Notes under the pieces: generated by a model
What the model was told of the DNA's origin: nothing
The model's database searches: none
Seen by the model: only the letters and a program-made list of their open reading frames with translations
Position numbers and translations under genes: made by a program
From: an uncultured Elusimicrobia bacterium
GTDB lineage: Bacteria; Elusimicrobiota; Elusimicrobia; Elusimicrobiales; UBA9959
Assembly (NCBI GenBank): GCA_903917735.1
Contig: CAIXBR010000105.1
Coordinates: 1 to 58,020 of the forward strand
Direction of reading: 5' to 3'
Length of the DNA: 58,020 bases
In this document: in pieces, positions 37,110 to 46,800 of the stretch
Numbering within the stretch: position 1 is the stretch's first letter
How the letters are laid out: the number at the start of each line of letters is the position of its first letter

Positions 37110-38225
37110 ATGAAACCCTACCACTTCCTGCCTATATTCATCACTCTGATAGCCGGTTACCTAGGCACCCATTTTTACGCCGCCAGGTGGCTGGCGAAAA
37201 GCTTTGCCCTTGCCCCTTCCGCCGCCTCCTGGGTGCGCTTCCTCCTGCTGGCCGCGGCTTTCCTCTCCCCTTTCACCATGTTCCTCAAGCAAAAGTTCCA
37301 CAGCCCGGCGCTTGAAGCCCTATATACCGCCGGCTATACCTGGATGGGCGTAATATTGATAGCCGGCTTCATGTTTTTCTGTTCCGACCTAGCGGCTTTT
37401 GCCCTGCGGCGCCTCGGCCAGGCGGGGACTTTGTCTTACCTGCCGCCCCTGACCCTGGCCGCCCTTGCCGTTATATTGGCCTGGGCGCTTTACGGCGGGC
37501 TTAAAACCCCTCCCATAAAAGAAATAACCATTCCGATAAAGAACCTGCCGCCGGCCCTGGACGGCTTTAAAATAGTCCAGATCTCGGATATGCACGTGGA
37601 CTCCGACTGGAAGCTGCGGGAGTTCTCAGGGATAGTGGATAGGATAAACGCGGCCTCCCCCGACCTGGTGCTTGTCACAGGGGACTTGATAGACCCGGGC
37701 ATAACCTGCAACGAAGGCCTGATGGAGCTTGCGAGCAAGATCAAGAGCCGCCTGGGGCTTTACGGTTCCCTTGGCAATCATGAATATTATTACGGGCTGG
37801 ACAAGTCCGCGGGCTGCTACAAAGCCTTCGGCATAAAGCTGCTGAAGAACGAATCGCTGGAACTTAAAGACCTGCGGCTTATCGGCCTGGGCGATATACA
37901 CACGGAGCACCTCTCCGAAATTGACGTGACCGCCATACTGAAAAAGGCCGGGAACGAAAAATTTACCATCCTTATGTCCCACCAGCCGGTATACTACAAG
38001 GCTATTGCCGCCGCCGGCGATTACCTTGTGTTCTCGGGCCATACGCACAGGGGCCAGATCTTCCCTTTCAATATCTTCACAAAGGCATTTTATCCGTATT
38101 TTTACGGGCTTTATCATATAAACAACAGCGTTTTTTATGTCACCTCCGGAACCGGCACCTGGGGCCCTCCCATGCGCTGGCTGGCCCCCTCCGAGATCCC
38201 GATAATCACGCTAAGACCCGCCTAA
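37110..38225 (+). CDS. Membrane-anchored metallophosphoesterase (YkuE/YaeI-like)
   Basis: The 371-residue protein has three or four N-terminal hydrophobic segments (to about 140), then a calcineurin-like phosphoesterase domain: QISDMHVDSDW (near 156), VTGDLIDPG (near 188), GNHEYYYG (near 221), LMSHQPVY and FSGHTHRGQ (near 309). All metal ligands (D-x-H, GD, GNHE, H, GHTH) are present. Known relatives cleave lipid-linked or nucleotide phosphates at the membrane, for example UDP-diacylglucosamine-like substrates. Substrate unknown here. Likely near-leaderless. Confidence 0.88.
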   Translation: MKPYHFLPIFITLIAGYLGTHFYAARWLAKSFALAPSAASWVRFLLLAAAFLSPFTMFLKQKFHSPALEALYTAGYTWMGVILIAGFMFFCSDLAAFALRRLGQAGTLSYLPPLTLAALAVILAWALYGGLKTPPIKEITIPIKNLPPALDGFKIVQISDMHVDSDWKLREFSGIVDRINAASPDLVLVTGDLIDPGITCNEGLMELASKIKSRLGLYGSLGNHEYYYGLDKSAGCYKAFGIKLLKNESLELKDLRLIGLGDIHTEHLSEIDVTAILKKAGNEKFTILMSHQPVYYKAIAAAGDYLVFSGHTHRGQIFPFNIFTKAFYPYFYGLYHINNSVFYVTSGTGTWGPPMRWLAPSEIPIITLRPA

Positions 38226-38287
38226 CCTGCCCAAAGGGCCCACGCGGACCCAGTCTTTTAACTCCGTGCCCCTGGGCCCGCGGAACC

Positions 38288-38316
38288 TTGTCGTTGCGGC
38301 TCCTGCAGGCTAAACT
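38288..38316 (+). promoter_or_regulatory. Promoter of the HEAT/papain-like gene
   Basis: TTGTCG, 17-base spacer, TAAACT plus AT. An alternative is TTGCGG, 16 bases, TATAAA. AGGAGG precedes the start at 38347 by 6 bases. Confidence 0.45.
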
Positions 38317-38346
38317 ATAAATGTAGGCAGCCCAAGGAGGCAGTTA

Positions 38347-39618
38347 ATGAACGGCACTTTCAAGAACCTTGTCCTTACCACAACGCTTCTTTCCATTTCC
38401 GCTTCCGCGCATGCCTTCATGGATACAAGGAGCGTTCTAAAGACCATCAATGATCCCTCCGCCAAGGCCGAAGACCGCTGCTCGGTCATATCCAACGTTC
38501 TCCCTGCATCCAACGAACAAATCGCCCGGAACCTGGCAGACCTCATAAACGACCCGGACCCCGAGGTGCAGGCCTGCGCCATACGCGCCGCAGGCGTGTC
38601 CAGGAACGAATTTGCGGCAGATGCCCTGCTGGCCAACGTTCAGCGCTTCCAGGCCGAGACCCGCTCCAGGGGCCTCTACGAAGTGAACCTGAAAGCCCGC
38701 ATCAAGGCTATAGACTCTATCTGGTCCCTGGGCGAGATCGCCAACCCCAAGTCTACGGAGAAGCTCCTCAAATTCTTCGCCGATTCCGACAACGTGGTAA
38801 AGGTGAACATCGCCGTCAGCGCCGGCAAGACCAAAGCCGAGTTCTCAAAGAAATTCCTCTACGCCCTGGCCGGCAACACTAGTGAATCCTCGGTGGTTCG
38901 CGCCGCGGCTTACGAAATGCTGGAAGAGAACAAAGCCCCCGCCCCGGCCCCCGGCGTATCCCTGGCCGACGGCATAGAGAAAGGCGACATCATCTACACC
39001 GGCGGCATTTTCGGCATCCCGCAGAACTGGATAGGCGATATGCCGGTAGGCCACGCCGGGATTTTCGGCGGCACGGAAGTGCGCGACGGCAAGCTGGTGG
39101 TGGTCATCTACGACTGCGTGCCCGATTTCTTCAAGCCCTACGGCGGCGTGCGCAAAGTGTACGCCTGGAAATATTTCACCCATGAGAACTCTTACCCCTT
39201 CTACGGCAACCGCGTCAGCAAGGTGCGGCCTACCAAAGCCCAGCGTGAGCTGATAATAAAGGCCGCCATAGCCAAGCTCGGCCATCACTACAGCGACACG
39301 CATCTCTCCCAGAAAGGTCCGGAAGATTATGACTGCGTGGGCTACACCGAATACGCCTACGAGGCCGCAGGCCTTAACCCTACCCCCGATGACCAGGAGA
39401 CCGGCTGGGGCTGGCCGCTGACCCCGGCCGAGCAGTACGCCGCCACCGTGGCCAACACCCAGATGAAACCCCCGCTGATGATCGCCGGCAACGCCGACAT
39501 CAAGTCGACGCAGCAGGAAATAATCAACAAGGACGTGACCGGCCTCCTGAAATCCTACGGTATAAAAATCCAGGCCTCAGAAGTCCCAGCCAATATCCGG
39601 TTCGAGCCCGTGAACTAA
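38347..39618 (+). CDS. Secreted protein with HEAT-like repeats and a permuted papain-like (YiiX/NlpC-P60-type) domain
   Basis: The 423-residue protein has a short signal peptide (…TTLLSISASAHA). Alpha repeats follow to about 200 (DPDPEVQACAIRAAGVS, GEIANPKSTEKLLKFFAD, SSVVRAAAYEMLEENK). A C-terminal domain has GDIIYTGGIFGIP, PVGHAGIFGG (His near 235) and a catalytic-type Cys in DYDCVGYTEYAYEAAG (near 327). The His-before-Cys order is that of permuted papain-like YiiX/YebB enzymes. It may cut peptide or amide bonds in the cell wall or lipoproteins. Own promoter and terminator. Function is inference. Confidence 0.75.
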   Translation: MNGTFKNLVLTTTLLSISASAHAFMDTRSVLKTINDPSAKAEDRCSVISNVLPASNEQIARNLADLINDPDPEVQACAIRAAGVSRNEFAADALLANVQRFQAETRSRGLYEVNLKARIKAIDSIWSLGEIANPKSTEKLLKFFADSDNVVKVNIAVSAGKTKAEFSKKFLYALAGNTSESSVVRAAAYEMLEENKAPAPAPGVSLADGIEKGDIIYTGGIFGIPQNWIGDMPVGHAGIFGGTEVRDGKLVVVIYDCVPDFFKPYGGVRKVYAWKYFTHENSYPFYGNRVSKVRPTKAQRELIIKAAIAKLGHHYSDTHLSQKGPEDYDCVGYTEYAYEAAGLNPTPDDQETGWGWPLTPAEQYAATVANTQMKPPLMIAGNADIKSTQQEIINKDVTGLLKSYGIKIQASEVPANIRFEPVN

Positions 39619-39633
39619 AAGCTATCCGCAGAT

Positions 39634-39662
39634 AAAAACGCCCCGTCTCCCGGGGCGTTTTT
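39634..39662. terminator. Bidirectional terminator
   Basis: A 12-bp stem AAAAACGCCCCG with a 5-base loop and T-runs on both strands. It lies between the HEAT/papain-like gene and the convergent uvrB. Confidence 0.85.
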
Positions 39663-39747
39663 GTTTTATAGAGAATACTTTTGGTAAAAGCCGCGAGATC
39701 CACAGTCGTCGACCTGTTGAGGGGATGGCATCTCGCTGTATTTGAAG

Positions 39748-41766
39748 TTATTTTTTCTTGGAACGGGTGGTGCGTGTCTTTATGCCGGCCATTTCGCGGA
39801 TCTCAAAGAGACGGTCGCGGAGTTCCGTGGCCAGCTCGAAATTCAGGTTGTCGGCGGCTTCCTTCATGCGTTTTTCAACCTCTTGGGCCAGCGCCTTCAT
39901 GTTCGCCTTCGGCATACCGCCCGTCGGCAGCGGCTCCGCCACCATAATGCCCTTGCGCTTTGCCTGCGTACGCAGCTCCTCGAACTCCACAAATTTCTTG
40001 ATTATGCTCTTCGGCTCGATATTATTAGCCTTATTATACGCCACCTGCTTGTTGCGTCGCCGCGTCATCTCGGCGATAGCCCGCTCCATGCTCCCCGTCA
40101 TCCGGTCCGCGAAAAGAATAACTTCTCCGCACAGATTACGCGCCGCGCGCCCCGAGATCTGTATCAGCGTGGTTTCGCTGCGCAGGAAGCCCTCGTTGTC
40201 CGCGTTCAGAATAGCCACCAGCGTAACCTCTGGAATATCCAGCCCTTCCCTCAGCAGATTTATCCCTACCAGCGCGTCGAACTCCCCCTTCCGGAAAGCC
40301 GAAAGAATATCCAGCCGCTCCAGCGTGTCCATGTCCGAATGCATGTATTTGGCCTTCAGGCCCTTCTCCGTCAGGAAGGCGCTCAGATCCTCGGCCGTCT
40401 TCTTGGTAAGCGTAAGCACCAGCGTGCGCTCATGTTTAGCCGCCCGCTTCACTATCTCGGCCGTCAGCGTCTTTATCTGCCCGGTCACCGGCAATATCTT
40501 CACCGCCGGGTCAATTAAACCAGTCGGACGTATAATGAGATCAACCACGTCCTCTTTAGAACAGACGTTCAATTCATAGGGGCCGGGCGTAGCCGACACA
40601 TAAACCGTAGCCGGCCTGATAGCCTCGAACTCGTCGAACTTCAGCGGCCTGTTGTCCAGCGCCGAAGGCAGCCGGAACCCGAAATCCACCAGCGTCTGCT
40701 TGCGCGCGCGGTCCCCCGCGTACATACCGCGTATCTGCGGCACCGTCACGTGGGACTCGTCTATAAAAAGCATGTAATCTTTCTTGAAATAGTCGAACAG
40801 GCAGTCCGGGCGGGTGCCCGGGGCCCGGCCGGCCAGGTGGCGCGAATAATTCTCCACGCCGTTGCAATAGCCGGTCTGGCGTATCATCTCCAGGTCGTAC
40901 CTGACGCGCTGGCCCAGCCGCTCGGCCTCCAGCAACTTGCCGTGCCCTTTCAGTTCCGCCAGTCTTCCCGCCAGCTCGGCCTCTATCGCGGCGGCGGCCG
41001 TCTCCACTTCACCGGTGGTCGCCACGAAATGCGTAGCCGGGAACACCCAGATTTCCGGCAATTCTTTAATAGTGTCGCCGGTCAGCGGATTTATTTCCTT
41101 TATCGACTCTACCGCATCGCCCAGCTCCACCCGCCAGGCCGTCTCCGCGTCAGCCGGGAAGATGTCCAGGTTGGCGCCGCGCAGGCGGAAGGTGCCGCGC
41201 TCGAACTCCGTCTCGTTGCGCTCGTAATTTATGTGCACCAGGCCGCGCGTAAGTTCCTTGCGGTCGGCCTTCTGCCCCTTCCTGATGTTCAGGCAGAGCT
41301 CGGCGAAATTCTCCGGCGATCCTATGTTGTAGATACAGGAAACAGAGGCCACCACTATGGTGTCCGGCCTGGTCAGGATGGAGGTAGTAGCCTTCAGCCG
41401 CAACTTGTCTATGTGGTCGTTTATGGAAGCGTCTTTCTCTATGTAGGTGTCGCTGGCCGGGATATAGGCCTCAGGCTGGTAGTAGTCGTAATAGGAGACG
41501 AAATACTCCACCGCATTCCCGGGGAAGAAGGTCTTGAACTCGGAGTAGAGTTGCGCGGCCAGCACCTTGTTGGGCGAGATTATAAGCGCGGGGCGCTGCA
41601 GGCGCTCGATGGCGGCGGCCACGGTGTAGGTCTTGCCGGAGCCCGTCACGCCGAGCAGCGTCTGGTTGGCCTTGCCCGCCTTTATACCGGAACAGAGCGC
41701 GTCTATTGCGGAGGGCTGGTCCCCGGCAGGACCGAAGGGCGCCACAAGTTTGAATTTGCCTTCCAT
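39748..41766 (-). CDS. uvrB: UvrABC system protein B
   Basis: The 672-residue protein (E. coli 673) is the damage-verifying helicase of nucleotide excision repair. Walker A GVTGSGKTYTVA, beta-hairpin YYDYYQPEAYIPASDTYIEK, DESHVTVPQIRGMYAGD, GINLLREGLDIPEV and Q-I-SGRAARN helicase motifs are present, plus a C-terminal UVR motif (MKEAADNLNFELATELRDRL) for UvrC. Complete. Its ATG lies 6 bases after a TAGAAT -10 and has no ribosome site, so the mRNA is probably leaderless. Divergent from ispH. Confidence 0.97.
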   Translation of the reverse strand: MEGKFKLVAPFGPAGDQPSAIDALCSGIKAGKANQTLLGVTGSGKTYTVAAAIERLQRPALIISPNKVLAAQLYSEFKTFFPGNAVEYFVSYYDYYQPEAYIPASDTYIEKDASINDHIDKLRLKATTSILTRPDTIVVASVSCIYNIGSPENFAELCLNIRKGQKADRKELTRGLVHINYERNETEFERGTFRLRGANLDIFPADAETAWRVELGDAVESIKEINPLTGDTIKELPEIWVFPATHFVATTGEVETAAAAIEAELAGRLAELKGHGKLLEAERLGQRVRYDLEMIRQTGYCNGVENYSRHLAGRAPGTRPDCLFDYFKKDYMLFIDESHVTVPQIRGMYAGDRARKQTLVDFGFRLPSALDNRPLKFDEFEAIRPATVYVSATPGPYELNVCSKEDVVDLIIRPTGLIDPAVKILPVTGQIKTLTAEIVKRAAKHERTLVLTLTKKTAEDLSAFLTEKGLKAKYMHSDMDTLERLDILSAFRKGEFDALVGINLLREGLDIPEVTLVAILNADNEGFLRSETTLIQISGRAARNLCGEVILFADRMTGSMERAIAEMTRRRNKQVAYNKANNIEPKSIIKKFVEFEELRTQAKRKGIMVAEPLPTGGMPKANMKALAQEVEKRMKEAADNLNFELATELRDRLFEIREMAGIKTRTTRSKKK

Positions 41767-41772
41767 ATAAAG

Positions 41773-41796
41773 ATTCTACCAAGAAAATGATAGAAT
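41773..41796. promoter_or_regulatory. Back-to-back -10 elements for uvrB and ispH
   Basis: TAGAAT occurs on the minus strand (41778-41773, toward uvrB) and on the plus strand (41791-41796, toward ispH). Together they form an inverted repeat GATTCTA…TAGAATC with 12 bases between. The two start codons are 6 and 10 bases beyond. -35 elements are weak. The symmetry could also be an operator. Confidence 0.5.
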
Positions 41797-41806
41797 CCTA
41801 AGCGCG

Positions 41807-43528
41807 ATGGGAGAAAAAATACAGATAACGATGGCGAAGAGCGCGGGGTTCTGCCCCGGGGTGAAGAACGCCATAGACAAGGTGCTGGAACTGGCCAAAA
41901 ACAGGAAGAAACCCATTTACACCCTTGGCCCGCTCATACACAACAAGCAGGTTATAGAAACCCTCAGAGAAAAGGGCATCCACGCCGTAAATTCAGCGGA
42001 TGAAATAAAAGAAAAGCGCGCCATACTTGTCATCCGCGCGCACGGTATTCCCCCGGAAGAAGAAACCAAGATACGCGCCCTGGACCTGGAGGTAGTGGAC
42101 GCCACCTGCGCTCTTGTAAAGCACGTGCAGGAGAACATCCGCACCCACACACTAAAAGGTTATTCCACAATAATCGTCGGCGACAAGGACCACGCGGAAG
42201 TAGTCGGCCTTATGGGCTACACCGAAGGCCGCGGCTTTGTGGTCAGCGGTCCCGAAGAAGTAAAAAGTCTCCCCCATTTTAAAAAAGCCAACATAGTGGC
42301 CCAGACCACGCAGGAAGAGGACGTGTTCCTGGCCGCCGCCAAGGAGGCCAGAAAAATTGCGGACGACCTCACCGTTTCCAACACTATCTGCAACCCCACC
42401 CGACAGCGGCAGAAAGAGACCGCTGAATTCTCAAAAGATTCTGACCTTGTAATCGTGGTGGGCGGGAAGAATTCAGCGAACACGGCGCGCCTTTTCCAGA
42501 TCTGCGAAAGGCTGGCGAAAAAAGCGGTGCATATAGAGCGGGAAGACGAATTAAAGAAAAGTCTTTTTGAAGGCGCATCAAATATTTTTATTACTGCCGG
42601 CGCCTCTACTCCGACATGGATGACGGAGAAGGTCCTTGAGAAGGCCAGGGAGCTGGCCGGCAGGGAAGTGAATCCGGTCATGGAGCAGCTTGCCTTCGCC
42701 TGGAAACTTATCATAACCGGTTCGCTCTACACCGCGCTGGCCGCGGCTGCTCTTACTTACGTCTGCATGAAGCTGGAGCGGGTGCCGGTCTCGGTAAAAT
42801 TCCTGCTGATGGCCGGGCTTTTCGCCTTCAGTCTGCACATGGCCAACCGGGCAGCCGAGAAAGGCACCGCGGCCCCTGGCAAAGCCCGCAGGCTGCTGTT
42901 CGTAAAGTACCGCGTGGCGTCGAGATTCACTGCGCTCGTTTGCGGCGCCCTGGCTATCTTGCTCTCGGCCGCGCTGGGCTGGAAGATATTCTTGGCCGCG
43001 GCTTTTTTTTGGGGAGTGGGCATGCTTTATCCATACAAGCTGCCCATGGGTCTGGAAAAATTTGGAAATTTCCCCGCTTCAAAAGATATTGTTACGGCGC
43101 TGGGCTGGGCTTTCATGTGCGCTTACGCCCCAGGCTTGTGGCGCGGCGGCGCTCTGAGCAATTCAACGCAGCTGGCCATATTTTTCGCCTTCCTGCTGGT
43201 ATTCACGCGCTCGGTGCTGTTCGGCGTCAGCCACGCCCATAGCGACATGATAGTGGGCAAGGAAAATTTCTACAAGGCCGCCGGCCCCACGCTGACCTAC
43301 TTTACGCTACTCGCTATTTTCCTGCTGCTGGCGGGCATATTGTTCTCTCTTAAAAGCGCCGGCTGGCAGCCGCATCTGGCGGCGGCGCTGATAACCGGAC
43401 TTTTCTATTATTTGGGCCTGATGCTGTTCTTCTATTTCAGGAAACCGCCGGAACATATTACCGCGGAGACCCTGATAGATACGCAGTTCATTATCCTCGC
43501 CGTACTGGCGTACAGTGTGAACAAATAG
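41807..43528 (+). CDS. ispH: IspH (HMBPP reductase) fused to a UbiA-like membrane domain
   Basis: The 573-residue protein has an N-terminal IspH domain (about 1-285) that makes IPP/DMAPP in the MEP pathway. Its three cluster Cys are in AGFCPGVKNAID (near 14), VDATCALVKHVQ (near 97) and SNTICNPTRQRQ (near 191), with DKDHAEVVGLMGYT and TTQEEDVF as in the family. From about 290 to the end is a second, membrane-bound domain with eight or nine segments. GWKIFLAAAFFWGVGMLYPYK, FPASKDIVTALGWAFM and HSDMIVGKENFYKAAG match the UbiA prenyltransferase pattern. The usual Asp-rich motifs are incomplete (HMANRAAEKG where NxxDxxxD is expected), so activity is uncertain. IspH alone is about 300 residues. A single polypeptide might pass isoprenyl units to the membrane. 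Confidence 0.85.
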   Translation: MGEKIQITMAKSAGFCPGVKNAIDKVLELAKNRKKPIYTLGPLIHNKQVIETLREKGIHAVNSADEIKEKRAILVIRAHGIPPEEETKIRALDLEVVDATCALVKHVQENIRTHTLKGYSTIIVGDKDHAEVVGLMGYTEGRGFVVSGPEEVKSLPHFKKANIVAQTTQEEDVFLAAAKEARKIADDLTVSNTICNPTRQRQKETAEFSKDSDLVIVVGGKNSANTARLFQICERLAKKAVHIEREDELKKSLFEGASNIFITAGASTPTWMTEKVLEKARELAGREVNPVMEQLAFAWKLIITGSLYTALAAAALTYVCMKLERVPVSVKFLLMAGLFAFSLHMANRAAEKGTAAPGKARRLLFVKYRVASRFTALVCGALAILLSAALGWKIFLAAAFFWGVGMLYPYKLPMGLEKFGNFPASKDIVTALGWAFMCAYAPGLWRGGALSNSTQLAIFFAFLLVFTRSVLFGVSHAHSDMIVGKENFYKAAGPTLTYFTLLAIFLLLAGILFSLKSAGWQPHLAAALITGLFYYLGLMLFFYFRKPPEHITAETLIDTQFIILAVLAYSVNK

Positions 43529-43546
43529 CGGCTAAAATCACTGTAA

Positions 43547-43838
43547 TTATTTTTTCAGCGTCTGCCGCGCCCGGAACAGACGGGTTTTAAAGGCGGGGAC
43601 CGTTATTTTTAGGACTTTTGCGGCCTCTTCCATGCTGAGGTCCTGTATATCCGCAAGCTTAATCGCCATGCGGTAGTTCAGCGGGAGCTTTGTAAGGCCT
43701 TTTGCCACGCTTTCGGCCAGTTATTTTTTTGCCGTGTCGTCGGCCTGCGGCAGGTCGCCTATCTCGCGTATATCCTCAAGGCTCACCAGCTTTTCGCTCT
43801 TCCTCTTTGTGTAGGTGTCGGGCAGCGGTGGTGAGCCC
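43547..43838 (-). pseudogene. ECF sigma factor remnant (region 4) with in-frame stop
   Basis: On the minus strand the frame reads a linker (…LPDTYTKRKSEKLVSLEDI), then DLPQADDTAKK, a TAA stop (43723-43721) right after a run of seven A, then LAESVAKGLTKLPLNYRMAI, KLADIQDLSMEEAAKVL and KITVPAFKTRLFRARQTLKK to TAA at 43549-43547. The second half is a sigma region 4 helix-turn-helix, and the linker is where sigma-E-like proteins join regions 2 and 4. Region 2 is absent; a TAG stops the frame upstream. It lies just beyond the efflux operon end. The 330-base gap between ispH and the RND gene holds nothing else. Confidence 0.75.
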
Positions 43839-43857
43839 TAATTCCAAATGAACCCGG

Positions 43858-46800
43858 TTATTGCATCTCCGCCGCCTGTTTCGGGTTCGCGGGGTCGTCC
43901 TTATTGGACGACATCAGGTAGTAAAAGTATGGCACGTACACCAGGGTAAGAAAAGTGCCGAAGATAAGCCCGCCTATGGACACTATAGCCAGCGGCGAAA
44001 GCCGCTCCAGGCCTATGGCCCATTCCAGCGCTATAGGCACCATGCCCACGGCTGTACCGAAGGCTGTCATCAGGATGGGCCTGGTGCGCACGGTGATGCT
44101 ATCGTAGATAGCCGTTTTAAGGTCTTTCCCCTCGCGCTCGTAGGTCTGGATAAAGTCTATGAGCAGGATGGAATTCTTTACAATGATGCTGCCCAGCAGC
44201 ACGAAGCCCATGATGGCCGGCAGGCAGGCGTGCTTGTCCGCCAGCAGCAGCGACCAGGCGCCGCCTATGGCGCCCAGCGGTATGGCCAGGATAATGGCCA
44301 CAGGTGACTTCCAGGAGCCGAAGAGCGGCACCATAACCAGATAAAGTATCACTATGCCCATGGCGATGGCGGAAAGCATGCGCAGCATGGCGTTCATCAT
44401 GGTGTCTATGTCGCCGGTCTGTTTTAAGGTAACGCCGTCAGGCAATTTAACCTTCTTCATGGCGGCGTCGAAACTTTCCATGATATGCGTTATGGGGAAA
44501 GTGGAGCGGTAGCCGTACACGTCCAGCGAATATTGCATGCCCTGCCGCGTTATGACGGTGGGCTCGGTGCTGTCCACGAAATCCCCCATGGCAACCAGCG
44601 GCACGAAGCCTTTGGGCGTGGCCACCAGGTAGCTGCCGAACTTGCTTACCCGGTCCCGTAAATCGGCCTTCTCTATAACTTTTATCATCAGGCCGGTCTC
44701 GTTGGGGATGGTCAGCACGGAAGACACCGCGCCGGTGAGCCCCTGGGCCACCTGCCCCGCCACGCTGTTGGGCGTGACGCCATACATCGCGCATTTATTC
44801 TTATCGATGCGGAAGTCATCTTCCAGGCTGTCCGTGTCCCACGAGCGGGAATAGGATTTGAGCCCCTTAGTGGAAGCCATGGCCCCCATAACGTCCTTGC
44901 CGGCGGAATCCAGGTCCTTTATGGACGAGCCGAACAGCGTGGCGTCCACGTTGGCCACAATGGAGGAGAAAGCGGTGGCGCCGAAGTCGTAGGCGTCCGC
45001 GTATTTTACGCCGGGCAGACCCCGCGCGAAATCGCGTATTTTCCCTTCCAGCGTCCAGATGTCACGCTTGCGGTCGAAGCGATTGACGAAATGCACCGTC
45101 ATCATCATCTGGTAGGGCGTGCCGCCGGCCACGGTGAAGACTCCGGGCTCGGTGCCTATGGCGGTGGAGACTGACTGTATATCCCCCATGCTATAGATAT
45201 ATCTTTCAAGCTCGGCGGCGCGCTCGTTCACCTTCCAGATGGAGGTATTCGAGGCCAGCGTCACCTTGACCTTGGCTATGCCGCTGTCCATGGGCGGCAT
45301 CAGGTCGCGGCCTTCCAGCGGCAGGATCCTGCCCATGCTGACGGCGAACAGCAGAAAAAGCGGCAGTATAAAAACCAGCCTCAGCCCCCGGTGTTCCATC
45401 ATGAACTTATTGATGTTTATGTAAAAGGTTTTCAGCGGCGCCAGCATGGCTTCCATCCACTTGTTCAGGCGGCCTTCGAATTTAAAGTTTCCCCCCCCGC
45501 CCAGGCCCATGAACTTCTTGGCCACTATGGGGATAAAGGTAATGGAGACCACGTAGGACACCAGCACGGCTATCATCAGCGTGCCGGCCAGCTGCCTGAA
45601 GATCTTCTCCGGGAAATCCCCCACGAAGAGAAGCGGAAGCATTATTACCGTCGTAGCTATGGTGCCGCCGAACACCACCAGCATCACTTCCTCGGTGCCG
45701 TCGATCGCGGCCCGCTCGGCGCTCTTGCCGAGCTCCTGGTGATGGCGCTTGATGTTCTCAAGTATAACTATGGCATCGTCCACCAGCATGCCCAGCGCCA
45801 GGATGATGCCGGTGAGGCTCAACAGATTGAAGCCGATGCCGAGCAGCCACATGATGCCTATGGTGGCCAGGTACACGAACGGTATGGACAGGCCGGCGAT
45901 GATGGTAAGCGGCAGGTCCGCCAGGAAGATGAAGATAACCAGCGACGTAAAAATAATGGCGTCGCGCAACGCGTCTATCATATTGGAGTTGCTGAGCTTT
46001 ACCAGCTCTTCCTGCGAGTCCGTGGTCTGTATCTCTATCTGCGGGAAGCGCTTCCTAAGTTCAGGCAGCAGCGCGTTGACGGATCTTATAGTATCCAGCA
46101 CCGCGCCGCCGAAAGGGCGCTGTACGGCTAGGGCTATGCCCTGCGCCCCGTTGCCGCGGTAGAGCGAGGTGGGGTCCTTTATGCCGTAGGAAACCACCGC
46201 CACATCCTTCAGTTTTATCGACGGGGTTACGCTGATGTCGCCTATCTGGCCGATGTCGGCGGCCTCGGTGAGCAGCCGGAACACGTTCTGGTTGGACTGG
46301 TTTATCACTATGCCCATAGGCATGTCTTTATTCCCCAGCTTGAGCGCCGCGGCCACGTCCTGCGCGGTCAGGCGCATGCCGGCCAGCTTGGCGTTGTCTA
46401 CGAAAATATCGATCTCTTTCTGGAAGCCGCCGAAAACGTCTACGTTGGAGACGCTGCCTGCCTTAAGCAGTTCCGGCTTTATATAGTTCTCCGCCATGTA
46501 GCGGAAGTCGGCCAGGCCCAGCTTGGAGCCTGGCTTAGGCGAAAGCGAAAGAACTATCACCGGCGGAGTATAGGAGGTTATTTCATAGACCGAAGGTGTC
46601 TGGATGTCGGCCGGCAGCAGGTTCTGGATCTTGGTAAGCGCGTTGGCGGCGTCGGTCTTGGCCTCGGCTATGGGCTTGGAATAGTCGAACTCGGCGGTAA
46701 CTACGGAGAAGCCGTCGTTGGAGGTGGAATAGACGCGCCTTATGCCGTTTATGGTGTAAAGCTGGCGCTCTATTATGGCGCTGACATGGTCCGCCACGTA

